DNA of 64,000 bases from NCBI RefSeq assembly GCF_019913785.1, contig NZ_JAIOHK010000059.1, positions 17,929 through 81,928 on the forward strand, in the 5' to 3' direction. The notes under the pieces are model-generated. The model was not told the DNA's origin, did not search any database, and saw only the letters and a list, made by a program, of their open reading frames with translations. Below, piece after piece: positions 49,529-57,894 of the stretch. The translations under genes were made by a program, and so were the position numbers. Origin of the DNA: Altibacter sp. GTDB taxonomy: Bacteria > Bacteroidota > Bacteroidia > Flavobacteriales > Flavobacteriaceae. Numbering within the stretch: the first letter of the stretch is position 1; each line of letters starts with the position of its first letter.

Positions 49529-49962
49529 TTTAAAATCGTTTTATGCAGTTATCTTAGTTAAGTTGTTGACTCGATAATTTATTCATTAGTAAAATTGAAA
49601 ACAAACAAATGTTCTCCTCTACCTTGAGCAATTGTGATGAAAGATGAAAAAAATATCCACAAATTCGCTACTATATGGAGATTAGACATTCCAGTATTAT
49701 TAGCAACTAATCGAATGTGGAATAGTCCACAGCAAACCCATAGGGTCTTTGCGGGGAATATTGGCATTTTTCAGTTAGTTTCCCTAAAGATATAAAAATT
49801 AGAAGACTAAATGATACGTAGTACTACGTATAATAGGAAAAATCGCTATTGAAGATATTTAGCGACAGTTAATTTTCAATACCGTTTAATCTTTTTGCGG
49901 GTCTTTTGAAAAGTTTGTAGCATTTCATTTTTGCTACCTTGTAGAAAGCACTGGGTAGATTT
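49529..49962. other. Intergenic region upstream of the signalling operon
   Basis: 434 bp without a convincing gene. A 62-codon open frame on the minus strand (49579-49767) has an improbable composition. The region contains a perfect 18-bp palindrome at 49814-49831 and is otherwise AT-rich. The operon promoter probably lies here. Confidence 0.6.
49814..49831. promoter_or_regulatory. Perfect 18-bp palindrome, candidate operator
   Basis: ATACGTAGTACTACGTAT is identical to its own reverse complement. It has no T-run beside it, so it looks like a dimer binding site rather than a terminator. It lies 286 bp upstream of the TerB-like gene and the FIST/kinase operon. Confidence 0.7.
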
Positions 49963-50451
49963 TTATTTAAATTGTTTTGTGCTTCTTCGTTCCATGAGCA
50001 TATTATCATACCATTTTCCATCCCTTCGGGCTATCTTTTCCCGAATGCCAATAATACGAAAGCCACATTGCTTATGGAGTTCGATACTTGCTTTGTTTTG
50101 TGGAAAAATCCCAGCCTGGAGGGTCCAAAATCCGGCTTTTTCGCTTTCGGAAATTAAATGTCTTAATAGGGTGTTCCCAATGCCCTTTCTTTGAAATTTT
50201 GAAGCGATATAGATAGTGTCTTCTGCTACTCCTGAATATACCTGCCTTTTAGATACGGCACTCAAAGCGCACCAACCGGCCACTTCGCCTTGGACCATTG
50301 CTACAAACCGGTATGAGTTTAAAAACTTCTCATCCCATTGGTCCCAAGAAGGCGCTTCTGTTTCGAACGAAGCAACACCTGTGGCGAGTCCTTCCAAATA
50401 TATGGACGAGACCGCCACAAAGTGTTCTTTATCTAGTGGGATAATTTTCAT
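49963..50451 (-). CDS. GNAT acetyltransferase, phosphinothricin/ArsN-like
   Basis: A 162-residue acetyltransferase of the PAT/MddA/ArsN type. Visible parts are YLEGLATGVASFETEAPSWDQWD, the VAGWCALSAVS strand, VAEDTIYIASKFQRKGIGNTLL (acetyl-CoA loop), NKASIELHKQCGFRIIGIRE, and the WYDNMLMERR ending. The start at 50451 is chosen because the longer frame back to 50520 overlaps the DUF6428 gene. It is 1 bp after that gene's stop, inside an ArsR-led operon, so an ArsN role (acetylating an arsenical such as arsinothricin) is a fair guess; other amine substrates are possible. Confidence 0.84.
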   Translation of the reverse strand: MKIIPLDKEHFVAVSSIYLEGLATGVASFETEAPSWDQWDEKFLNSYRFVAMVQGEVAGWCALSAVSKRQVYSGVAEDTIYIASKFQRKGIGNTLLRHLISESEKAGFWTLQAGIFPQNKASIELHKQCGFRIIGIREKIARRDGKWYDNMLMERRSTKQFK

Positions 50452-50452
50452 T

Positions 50453-50944
50453 TTAACAACAACCGCTGCTTGGTGTGCAGCACGCAGCTTCGGTGGTTTT
50501 GGCTTCAGATTCCGGCACACCGCAGGCTTCTTTTGCTTTACAATCTGTTTTCTCCACAGCTAAAGCGAGTACCAATTGTCCGTTTCGTATTTCAGAATTG
50601 TTAACAAACAGTTGTGTTGTATGGAACTGTGCATTTCCATATTCAAATTTCACTTCGGAATTTAGGTTATAAGCCTTCATACTTCCGACCGTATTCATAA
50701 TTCCAAGTGCTTTATTGGCAGTCATATATTCGACTTTATCTATTTCCGAAGGGCTCTCCCATAGCTGAATGACAGTTTCGTTCCAGGCATCCATACGAGC
50801 GCCGCAGTCGACAGAATCGATCGCGATGTGTTTTACTTCCGTGATATGGTAATTGGCACCCACGAATTGATTTGGGGCGTACTCAAAAACCAGTGATTTG
50901 TCCTTATTAGTCTCTAATAGTTGTAAAAATTCTTGTGTTTTCAT
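50453..50944 (-). CDS. DUF6428 family protein with cysteine-rich tail
   Basis: A 163-residue protein of DUF6428 (MKTQEFLQLLETN, LVFEYAPNQFVGANYHITEVKH, VDCGARMDAWNETVIQLWE). Members lie in ars-type operons of Bacteroidetes. It ends in an unusual cysteine cluster, AACCTPSSGCC, with further cysteines at DCKAKEACG, a plausible site for As(III) or other soft metals. The start at 50944 gives an 11-bp gap after arsR; an earlier in-frame ATG would overlap it. Function is uncharacterised. Confidence 0.82.
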   Translation of the reverse strand: MKTQEFLQLLETNKDKSLVFEYAPNQFVGANYHITEVKHIAIDSVDCGARMDAWNETVIQLWESPSEIDKVEYMTANKALGIMNTVGSMKAYNLNSEVKFEYGNAQFHTTQLFVNNSEIRNGQLVLALAVEKTDCKAKEACGVPESEAKTTEAACCTPSSGCC

Positions 50945-50955
50945 AATAGATTGTA

Positions 50956-51279
50956 TTAACAGCAAGAGGCTGTGGTTGTATTAAAAAAAGAGGTAAATAT
51001 CTTCTGAAATTCTTGAAAACGTGCTACATCCAGGCAATAGCAAAAGTTTCTTCCTTCGAAATTCCCTTTTAGTAGTCCTGCTTTTCGAATGACCTGCAAG
51101 TGTTGTGAAATGGTCGGTTGGGAAAGTCCCACCTCATCTACAATATCGTTACAAATACAGTTTTCCTGTCTGGCGATGTATTGTAAAATGGCTACGCGAG
51201 CCGGATGTGCCAGAACCTTAGCGATTTCAGCAATTTCAATTTGTTCGGTAGTATGAAGAGAGGTTTTAGTGGCGCCCAT
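50956..51279 (-). CDS. arsR: ArsR/SmtB family metalloregulator
   Basis: A 107-residue winged-helix repressor: VLAHPARVAILQYIARQENCICNDIVDEVGLSQPTISQHLQVI, seen as the DNA-recognition helix LSQPTISQHLQVIRKAGLL with the metal-site CxC (ENCICND) before it. The C-terminus adds a vicinal cysteine pair (TTASCC). It would leave its operator on binding As(III), Sb(III) or a similar thiophilic ion. A perfect 18-bp palindrome 11 bp upstream of the ATG is the probable operator. Downstream genes are DUF6428 and the GNAT gene. No arsC or efflux gene (arsB/acr3) is next to it. Confidence 0.93.
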   Translation of the reverse strand: MGATKTSLHTTEQIEIAEIAKVLAHPARVAILQYIARQENCICNDIVDEVGLSQPTISQHLQVIRKAGLLKGNFEGRNFCYCLDVARFQEFQKIFTSFFNTTTASCC

Positions 51280-51289
51280 GGTTGTTAAA

Positions 51290-51307
51290 GTAATATTGCA
51301 ATATTAC
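51290..51307 (-). promoter_or_regulatory. ArsR operator, perfect 18-bp palindrome
   Basis: GTAATATTGCAATATTAC is its own reverse complement and contains the ATA...TAT symmetry typical of ArsR/SmtB operators. It ends 11 bp before the arsR ATG, where it would overlap the promoter and block transcription. Confidence 0.82.
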
Positions 51308-51327
51308 GATGGGATGATGAAATAAAA

Positions 51328-51357
51328 AAGCCTTTGACAATATTTTTTCAAAGGCTT
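51328..51357 (-). terminator. Intrinsic terminator of the TM2 gene
   Basis: A perfect 10-bp stem AAGCCTTTGA / TCAAAGGCTT with a 10-base loop, followed on the minus strand by six T. It lies 9 bp past the TM2 stop codon and insulates it from arsR. Confidence 0.9.
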
Positions 51358-51365
51358 CTACTTTT

Positions 51366-51767
51366 TTAGAACCAAGGTTTCTTACCAACCTGATAGGTTT
51401 GGTAAAACTCCTCGTCACTTTTAGTAAGATAAATTATACCCTCTATAAGTCCCACAATACCCGCGGCCATATATAAAAAGATTCCGAAGAATAAACAGGA
51501 AGTGGCTATTCCTACAACGGTCAAAGCCACCAAAATAATACCTTCTTTGTTATAACCTAGTATAAATTTATGAACCCCAAAGGCACCTAATACAATGCCT
51601 AAGATACCTGCAAGCATCTTTTTATTTTCACCGGCACTTTTTGTGGCGTCATTCCAGCCTTCTTTAAACTCGCTGGCAGTGCTTTTTGCTTCGTTTCCAA
51701 TATTCTCAGCAGCATCCTCTGTTTTATCCTTGGTACTGTCGTAACCTTCGTTGTTGTTTTCTTCCAT
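51366..51767 (-). CDS. TM2 domain membrane protein
   Basis: A 133-residue protein. A long acidic, disordered N-terminus (NNEGYDSTKDKTEDAAENIG, then a helix SEFKEGWNDATKS) precedes a TM2 domain: first helix MLAGILGIVLGAFGVHKFILG with the characteristic GAFGVHKFILGYNKEG, then a hydrophobic hairpin (VALTVVGIATSCLFFGIFLYM, AAGIVGLIEGIIYL). Role in Bacteria unknown; the paired helices fit a small membrane sensor. It is a single gene with its own terminator. Confidence 0.88.
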   Translation of the reverse strand: MEENNNEGYDSTKDKTEDAAENIGNEAKSTASEFKEGWNDATKSAGENKKMLAGILGIVLGAFGVHKFILGYNKEGIILVALTVVGIATSCLFFGIFLYMAAGIVGLIEGIIYLTKSDEEFYQTYQVGKKPWF

Positions 51768-51864
51768 GATTTTGATTGTATTTAGTTGAATGTTAAATGT
51801 ATAAAAAATATTTCATGTGCAGCTCGAAGAATTCCTATAATTTGATTGTGCTATGACTAAATTT

Positions 51865-52251
51865 TTATAGGAAAGAACTATCTACTGGTTCCCAAAGTTC
51901 TATCTTATTGCCTTCCGGGTCTAGAATCCAACCAAATTTTCCGTATTCATATTCTTCTATTTTTCCTACGATAGTAACCCCTTCTTTCTTTAGTACCTTC
52001 AACAATTCTTTTAAATTTTCAACTCTAAAATTCATCATAAACTCCTTTTTACTCGGCGAGAAATAATTTGTATCTTCTTTAAATGGACTCCATTGTGTGG
52101 AACATTTATTCCCCGCATCATCCTTCCACCAAAAGGTACAACCATAGGCATCTGTATTAAGTCCCAAATGTGTGCGATACCAACTTTTTATAGTGTCCGG
52201 ATCTTTTGTTTTAAAGAAAAACCCCCCTAATCCTGTTACTCTTTTTTCCAT
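51865..52251 (-). CDS. VOC (glyoxalase/bleomycin-resistance fold) family protein
   Basis: A 128-residue VOC protein. Features are VTGLGGFFFKTKDPDTIKSWY near the start, FMMNFRVENLKELLKVLKKEG, and the closing DPEGNKIELWEPVD typical of single-domain VOC proteins with a metal ligand glutamate. The substrate is unknown. It is the last gene in the seven-gene operon starting with the TPR protein, 11 bp after the dehydrogenase stop. Confidence 0.86.
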   Translation of the reverse strand: MEKRVTGLGGFFFKTKDPDTIKSWYRTHLGLNTDAYGCTFWWKDDAGNKCSTQWSPFKEDTNYFSPSKKEFMMNFRVENLKELLKVLKKEGVTIVGKIEEYEYGKFGWILDPEGNKIELWEPVDSSFL

Positions 52252-52262
52252 GATCTATTTAT

Positions 52263-53210
52263 TTAAGAAATTGATGCAAAATTCAAAATAATCTTATCGG
52301 CAATTACCTTTGCCAACTTTTCCTTACTCTCAAATGTCCACCCTGCAACGTGAGGGCTAATTAATACATTCTCAAAGGTCAATAACTCTTTTAACGCATT
52401 TGGAAGTGCTTGCGGGTCGAAAAGTGATTCGAACGAACTTTTTTCATATTCCAAGACGTCCAGACCTGCGCCCAGTATTTTTCCACTTTTTAGAGCAGAT
52501 ACCAGATCTTCTGTTACTACACTTTTACCGCGAGCCGTATTGATAAACCAAAACGGTTTGTGGAATTTTGCAATGAATTGTTGATTGACCATTCTATCGG
52601 TCAATGGAGTCCAAGGCGTGTGTAGGCTTACTATATCAGCGGTTTTCTGAAGTACCTCCAGCGAAACTTGTTGTGCGTTTTCATCACCAACATCTTTCTT
52701 AATGTCATGACAGATAACCGTACAGTCGAATCCTTTTAATTTTTTAGCAAACGATTTCCCCATGTTTCCATACCCGATAATGCCAATCGTTTTTCCTTCC
52801 AGTTCGATGCCGCGATTCGCTTCCCGGTTCCATTGTCCCAACTTAATTTCGGCATGTGCTTTGTTAAGTTTATTGCACAAGGAAAGCAACATCCCTAAAG
52901 CATGCTCGCCTACTGCATTTCGGTTTCCTTCAGGAGCCGAGATAAGCATGACTCCTTTTTTTTTGGCATATTCAACATCTATACTTTCCAATCCGGCACC
53001 CACTCTCGCAATAAATTGTAAACGTGTTGCTGCATCCAAGAAGTCACGGTTTATCTTAAACCGACTCCGAATTACGATGCCTTCATAACGGTCGATTCTT
53101 CGTTTAATCTCTCTTTCGGTAGAGGAGTAATCTTCTTCATTTAAAAACCCGGCGGCATTTAGCGAATCTAAAAGCAGCTTATGGTTGGAGTCAAGATGAA
53201 GAATTTTCAA
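52263..53210 (-). CDS. D-2-hydroxyacid dehydrogenase (phosphoglycerate dehydrogenase-like)
   Basis: A 315-residue NAD-dependent D-2-hydroxyacid dehydrogenase. It has IVIRSRFKINRDFLDAAT, the Rossmann start TIGIIGYGNMGKSFAKKLKGF, the VSLHTPWTPLTDRMVN stretch, the catalytic arginine in FINTARGKSVV, and the histidine in LISPHVAGWTFES. It has no ACT domain, so it is a short SerA/GhrB-like form. Likely a phosphoglycerate or glyoxylate/hydroxypyruvate enzyme; the choice is not decidable. It lies 3 bp after the cupin stop in the same operon. Confidence 0.9.
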   Translation of the reverse strand: MKILHLDSNHKLLLDSLNAAGFLNEEDYSSTEREIKRRIDRYEGIVIRSRFKINRDFLDAATRLQFIARVGAGLESIDVEYAKKKGVMLISAPEGNRNAVGEHALGMLLSLCNKLNKAHAEIKLGQWNREANRGIELEGKTIGIIGYGNMGKSFAKKLKGFDCTVICHDIKKDVGDENAQQVSLEVLQKTADIVSLHTPWTPLTDRMVNQQFIAKFHKPFWFINTARGKSVVTEDLVSALKSGKILGAGLDVLEYEKSSFESLFDPQALPNALKELLTFENVLISPHVAGWTFESKEKLAKVIADKIILNFASIS

Positions 53211-53213
53211 GGC

Positions 53214-53579
53214 TTAAATTTTTGGATAGTTGGTTTGTGTTTTTGCATCAGTAACATTTCCGGTATGTTTGGTGGTTAGTTTTTCAAACAAAAGGACATG
53301 TACTTCTTCACCATTACGAGTTTTAGGGCAATGCTCTACCCCTTTAGGGACGACAATAATTTCTCCTTCTCCTACCAGCTCAATTTTATCTCGAAAGTGC
53401 ATTTCAAGTGTTCCCTTCTGAACAAAAAAAAGTTCGTCTTCTTCTTCGTGCTTATGCCATACAAATTCGTCTTTGATCTTTGCCAATAGCACTTGCATAT
53501 CATCCACCACCGCTATTTGATGAGGATGCCAGTGTTTGCTGAAACTGGAGAATTTTTTATGTAGGTTTATGGTCTTCAA
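53214..53579 (-). CDS. Cupin-domain protein
   Basis: A 121-residue single-domain cupin, cytoplasmic. The metal motif is WHKHEEEDELFFVQKGTLEMHF; the second motif is VPKGVEHCPKTRNGEEVHVLLFE. Substrate or ligand unknown. Its ATG overlaps the mgtE stop by 4 bp and it ends 3 bp before the dehydrogenase gene. Confidence 0.88.
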   Translation of the reverse strand: MKTINLHKKFSSFSKHWHPHQIAVVDDMQVLLAKIKDEFVWHKHEEEDELFFVQKGTLEMHFRDKIELVGEGEIIVVPKGVEHCPKTRNGEEVHVLLFEKLTTKHTGNVTDAKTQTNYPKI

Positions 53580-54928
53580 AACCCAAGAATAAGCTTCGCG
53601 ATTAGGAAATAGGTAAATATACCAAATACGTCATTACTCGTGGTGATAAACGGTCCTGTGGCAACAGCAGGGTCTATTCCTTTTTTATCAAGAAGAATAG
53701 GAATAAAAGTTCCAATAAGTGCCGCCAAAATAATAACAGCGATCAATGCAATACAAATACTGATAGATTCGGTGTAGGTAGTACCAAAGGCAAAATGGCT
53801 TATAAAAATTACCACTACGGCGATAGACATGCCGTTGATAAGTGCCAGCAAGGCTTCCTTTAAGAGCCGCCGGACAATATTTCCTTTTATGGTGTCATTG
53901 GCCAAACCCTGCACCACGATTGCACTGGACTGTACACCTACATTCCCAGCAGTCGCCTGTATTAAGGGCACAAATAAAAGCAGGTTGGGGTAGGTAAGAA
54001 AGATGGCCTCAAAACCCGAAATGATACTCGCGGCCCCTAGTCCTCCAAACATACCAATCATGAGCCACGGAAGTCTCGCCTTTGTGAGTTTCCAAACGCT
54101 GTCATCGGCCTCTACATCTTGGGTAATACCCGCCGCTAACTGGTAATCTCTTTCGGCTTCATCTTTTATAAAGTCTACAATATCATCAATCGTAATTCTC
54201 CCTACAAGAATCCCGTTATCATCTACTACAGGAATTGCCTCAAGGTCATATTTTTGCATGATACGGGCTACATCTTCATTTTCGGTATGCACCGTTACAT
54301 AATCAACTTTTGGTATGAATATATCTCGTATTTTAGATTTGGCTGGTGCCGTTAAGAGGTCTTTAAGGGAGAGTCTTCCCATCAGCTTTCCTTCTTTATC
54401 GGTTACATAGATCGAGTGGACACGGGTTACATTTTCTGCCTGTCGCCGCATTTCCCGAACACAGCCTGCTACACTCCATGTTTCCTTGACCTTTACCAAT
54501 TCCTTAGCCATCAATGCTCCGGCAGTATCTTCATCATAGGCTAATAGCTCTACGATATCGGCGGCATGTTCTTCATCTTTGATCTTTCCAATTACCTTTT
54601 TCTGAATGTCTTCATCCAGTTCGGCAATGATATCGGCGGCGTCATCGGTGTCCAACTCTTCCAGCTCCTTGGCAATTTCCTTTGGCGATAATCGATTCAG
54701 GATTTTTTCCCGAACATCGTCATCCAGCTCGATCAGTGCCTCCGAGGTCAATTCACTCTCCAGTAATTTTATGAGGTAGGTTGCTTCATCACTATCTAAT
54801 TCTTCTAGTAATTCAGCAATATCGGCAAAGTGTAATTCTTGAAGCAACTCACGCAACGCATTGCCATCTTTGTTGGCAATGAGCTGTTCAATTTGCGTTA
54901 TAAAATCAGCTGTGAGTTGAAATTGCAT
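53576..54928 (-). CDS. mgtE: Magnesium transporter MgtE
   Basis: A 450-residue Mg2+ channel. N-terminal domain: superhelix with acidic repeats ([42 protein letters not shown]). A CBS pair follows at about 130-250 ([41 protein letters not shown]). The last ~180 residues form five membrane helices, with the conserved [25 protein letters not shown] stretch lining the pore, read as [13 protein letters not shown] and [10 protein letters not shown]. It overlaps rsmA by 23 bp, unusual for the operon but plausible. Confidence 0.95.
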   Translation of the reverse strand: MQFQLTADFITQIEQLIANKDGNALRELLQELHFADIAELLEELDSDEATYLIKLLESELTSEALIELDDDVREKILNRLSPKEIAKELEELDTDDAADIIAELDEDIQKKVIGKIKDEEHAADIVELLAYDEDTAGALMAKELVKVKETWSVAGCVREMRRQAENVTRVHSIYVTDKEGKLMGRLSLKDLLTAPAKSKIRDIFIPKVDYVTVHTENEDVARIMQKYDLEAIPVVDDNGILVGRITIDDIVDFIKDEAERDYQLAAGITQDVEADDSVWKLTKARLPWLMIGMFGGLGAASIISGFEAIFLTYPNLLLFVPLIQATAGNVGVQSSAIVVQGLANDTIKGNIVRRLLKEALLALINGMSIAVVVIFISHFAFGTTYTESISICIALIAVIILAALIGTFIPILLDKKGIDPAVATGPFITTSNDVFGIFTYFLIAKLILGF

Positions 54929-55700
54929 CGTGCTCCAGTTTTTGGGTAAGTGCTATAAATTCGGCCACCGAAAGTTGTTCCGGTCGCTGCCCAAAGATAA
55001 CATCTTCTTTCAATTTATCGGAGAGTTGGAAGCTTTTTAAGCTGTTGCGAAGGGTTTTCCGACGCTGCTGAAAAGCCGTTTTTACAACCCGGAAAAACAA
55101 ATTTTCGTCACAAGGAAGGGAAAAATCTGCTTTTCTCCGAAGCCGAAGCACCCCACTTTCTACCTTGGGCGGTGGGTTGAATACCGATGGAGAGACCGTA
55201 AACAGGTACTCAGCCTCGTAAAATGCCTGGGTTAGTACTGATAAAATACCATATACTTTACTTCCTTCTTTTGAGCAAATCCGTTGCGCCACTTCCTTCT
55301 GAAACATCCCTGAAAATTCGGGTATTCGATTGCGCCATTCCAAGGTCTTAAATACAATTTGTGTAGAAATATTATAAGGGAAATTCCCGGTTATTGCAAA
55401 GGGTGCTTTTTCGAAAAGTTTCGAAAGATCAAACTTCAAAAAATCTGCTTCCAGGATCTGCAAGTGCTTATCGGAGTAATTTTCTTGAAGGTAGGCAACG
55501 GCTTCGGAATCTAGATCCATCGCAATAATATCTATATCATGTTTTACTAGATATTTAGTCAGTACCCCCATTCCCGGGCCAATTTCCAGTACCTTGTTAT
55601 ATCCCTCAAGACTTAGTGTCGAGGCAATTTTTTCAGCAATGGTCTCGTCGATTAAAAAATGCTGCCCTAAATACTTTTTGGCCCTAACTTCCTTTCCCAT
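54906..55700 (-). CDS. rsmA: 16S rRNA (adenine1518/1519-N6)-dimethyltransferase
   Basis: Dimethylates two adenines near the 3' end of 16S rRNA. The start at 55700 ([18 protein letters not shown]) matches the family and lies in a TAATG overlap with the DUF4286 stop. Motifs are [26 protein letters not shown], the catalytic [13 protein letters not shown] (NFPY in place of NLPY), [10 protein letters not shown], and [18 protein letters not shown]. Length 264 is normal. Loss in other bacteria gives kasugamycin resistance. Confidence 0.96.
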   Translation of the reverse strand: MGKEVRAKKYLGQHFLIDETIAEKIASTLSLEGYNKVLEIGPGMGVLTKYLVKHDIDIIAMDLDSEAVAYLQENYSDKHLQILEADFLKFDLSKLFEKAPFAITGNFPYNISTQIVFKTLEWRNRIPEFSGMFQKEVAQRICSKEGSKVYGILSVLTQAFYEAEYLFTVSPSVFNPPPKVESGVLRLRRKADFSLPCDENLFFRVVKTAFQQRRKTLRNSLKSFQLSDKLKEDVIFGQRPEQLSVAEFIALTQKLEHDAISTHS

Positions 55701-56008
55701 TATTGCTCGCAAATAATTTCCAACTCGGTTCTAAAGGCAACAAATTTCCCTTCAAAGCGCTTGCTTTGTGCGCGTAGTGTAGGCGCATTTTCTTTGTAGT
55801 ATTTCATAAGTGTTTCCTTGCTGTCTGTACGGTATTGTACCGAATAGGTTATACCTCCTATATCTTCTTCTACCTGCACTCTTGTCATAAGGGCTTTACT
55901 GAATTTACCCGTATCCAACATCGCCGGAATATGTTCTAATTTCATCCATGTCAACCAGCTGTCGTGGATCGATTCATCAATATTTATAGTGACGTTGTAG
56001 ATGTACAT
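55700..56008 (-). CDS. DUF4286 family protein
   Basis: A 102-residue small protein of DUF4286 ([31 protein letters not shown] in two halves, then [18 protein letters not shown]). Ferredoxin-like fold expected. Found next to rsmA in many Bacteroidetes. Function unknown. The ATG at 56008 fits family length; it starts 10 bp after the TPR gene stop. Confidence 0.86.
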   Translation of the reverse strand: MYIYNVTINIDESIHDSWLTWMKLEHIPAMLDTGKFSKALMTRVQVEEDIGGITYSVQYRTDSKETLMKYYKENAPTLRAQSKRFEGKFVAFRTELEIICEQ

Positions 56009-56018
56009 ATAAAGAAAT

Positions 56019-57803
56019 TTAATTAATTGCATCCCCTCGCAGCGAACGATATTTCTTTCGGGCTTCTACAAAATAGATGCTGTCGGCATAGTTGAAAATA
56101 AGCTGCTCGTAATAGGCTTTCGCCTTTTCCGGTAAAAGCAATTGCTCCTCGTACAGTTTTGCCAAACGGTAAACGGCATCATCGGCTAGAATATCATCCT
56201 TATAAAATTCGAGGATCTTTAAATAATTGGCTTCGGCTTTTTTAAACTGCCCTGTCAATTCGAATAACTGCCCTTGTTTTAAGAGAGCTTCATCTTCAAT
56301 CTTTTCGCCTTTGTGATTTGTTAGAATTTCTTCCAAGGCCGAAATGGCTTCCGTATTTTTATTCTGAAGCGCCATAAGATCAGCTCGCGCATATTTTTTT
56401 ATGGCTGCTTGGGTACTATCTTCCAACGAATTGTCCCGAATAAGCAAACTAAGCTGCATGGCGTCGTTGGCGATAAGTTGAGACGCAGATTTCCGCAAGA
56501 CATCCAACTGTACCTGCGCCCATTGAAAATCACCTTTAAAATAGCTGGTTCTAGCTACTTTAAATCGGGCTTCCTGTGCAAGGACATCGCTATTTACCCT
56601 TTTCTGAATTTGTGAATAGTAGATCAATGCCTGATTGAATTTCTCATCAAAAACCAAGATGTCCGAAAGCTCCATCTTTACCCGTGCCTCTTGATACGAT
56701 GTTAATCTTTCATTCGTCAAGGCCTTCAAATTGGCAATTGCAACTTCTTTTTTTCCGGCTTGAAATGCTAAAAAGTGATTGTAATCAATCTGAAGCAAGT
56801 AGGTTCTGGCCCCCAGGCCGTATTCGGCGAACAAAGTCTCAAATTGCTGTTCGATCTTTTGGTACTCTTTCGGTGTTGCCGTATCAAGTGCGATCTTCAT
56901 TAAGAACTGATGACCTTGCAATTTAGCTTCGGGAGTAGCCGAATTTTCGACAACGAAGTTGAATATGTCTCTAGCATTTTCATAATCTTTTTCTGAAATA
57001 GCTATAATACCAATGTCTATAATTCCGCTTAAATCTTCCTGTTCCAAGCGTTTGTAAATGGCCTTTTCCTGAGTAAAAGCTTTTTTAAATTCCTTTTGCT
57101 GAACAAAGAGCCAACTCAATAATTGATTGTATAGTAGATCTGGTCGCTCTTGTGATTTCTGAAGCAAGGTCTTTCGCAACAAGATATTGGCTTCGTTAGT
57201 AGGATCCTCAGTGATGTACTGACTAAATCCCTGTTGTGCCGCTCCCTTGTACCCTGCATTGCTTTTTATGAGATCGATATACTTGGAAAACATTTTTTCC
57301 AGATTCCCTTGTTCACCATAGATTCGAGCTAAATGCAAATTAAAATCCTTTTCGGGATCCGCTTCCATCGCCTTTTCATATACCATAATCGCTTGATCCA
57401 GCAGACTGTACCTTGAAAAGGAGTCACCCACCGAATAGGCATAATTAGGGCTTTCAATCGTAAAGTCAATCGCTTTGTTGTAATATATCAAGGCCTGTAT
57501 TTCGTTTTGCTGCAGCGAATAATTATACCCCAGTTCAACATAATACAACGGATTTACACGTCGTTCAGCTAATTTGTCCAACAGTAATTTCTCAGCTTCC
57601 GAAAATTGCTCCAATTGCTGATTACTCTGCACCAACATCAAAAAATAATCAAGTCGGCCGGGATTTTGCTGCAACAATTTATCGTAGATCGATCGCGCTT
57701 TTTCATACTCCCCTTGTTCGAAATAATTCTTAGCCAAAAGTTCGCTTTGGGCCGCAACCACCGAGCTAATGCTTAGGAATAGTATAATGAGGATGTTTCG
57801 CAT
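56019..57803 (-). CDS. Exported TPR-repeat protein
   Basis: A 594-residue protein with a signal peptide (MRNILIILFLSISSVVAAQ), so it acts in the periplasm or at the outer membrane. About a dozen TPR-like helix pairs follow: YFEQGEYEKARSIYDKLL, LGYNYSLQQNEIQALIYYNKAI, EKAMEADPEKDFNLHLA, and the C-terminal LKQGQLFELTGQFKKAEANYL and AKLYEEQLLLPEKAKAYYEQL (YbgF/BamD-like spacing). The start at 57803 is chosen because it opens the signal peptide. It heads the seven-gene operon. Probably a scaffold in envelope assembly. Confidence 0.86.
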   Translation of the reverse strand: MRNILIILFLSISSVVAAQSELLAKNYFEQGEYEKARSIYDKLLQQNPGRLDYFLMLVQSNQQLEQFSEAEKLLLDKLAERRVNPLYYVELGYNYSLQQNEIQALIYYNKAIDFTIESPNYAYSVGDSFSRYSLLDQAIMVYEKAMEADPEKDFNLHLARIYGEQGNLEKMFSKYIDLIKSNAGYKGAAQQGFSQYITEDPTNEANILLRKTLLQKSQERPDLLYNQLLSWLFVQQKEFKKAFTQEKAIYKRLEQEDLSGIIDIGIIAISEKDYENARDIFNFVVENSATPEAKLQGHQFLMKIALDTATPKEYQKIEQQFETLFAEYGLGARTYLLQIDYNHFLAFQAGKKEVAIANLKALTNERLTSYQEARVKMELSDILVFDEKFNQALIYYSQIQKRVNSDVLAQEARFKVARTSYFKGDFQWAQVQLDVLRKSASQLIANDAMQLSLLIRDNSLEDSTQAAIKKYARADLMALQNKNTEAISALEEILTNHKGEKIEDEALLKQGQLFELTGQFKKAEANYLKILEFYKDDILADDAVYRLAKLYEEQLLLPEKAKAYYEQLIFNYADSIYFVEARKKYRSLRGDAIN

Positions 57804-57894
57804 AGGGTAAATATAACGATTTGATTTCTGAAACAATTATATCAAAAATGAAGCCGTGAAATTGGAAACTGTATTCGTTACCGCCGGGGACGAA

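Noticed and set aside
49579..49767. 62-codon minus-strand frame upstream of the signalling operon
   Set aside because: Composition is unlike a real protein here and no family pattern is visible; it only spans an AT-rich promoter gap.
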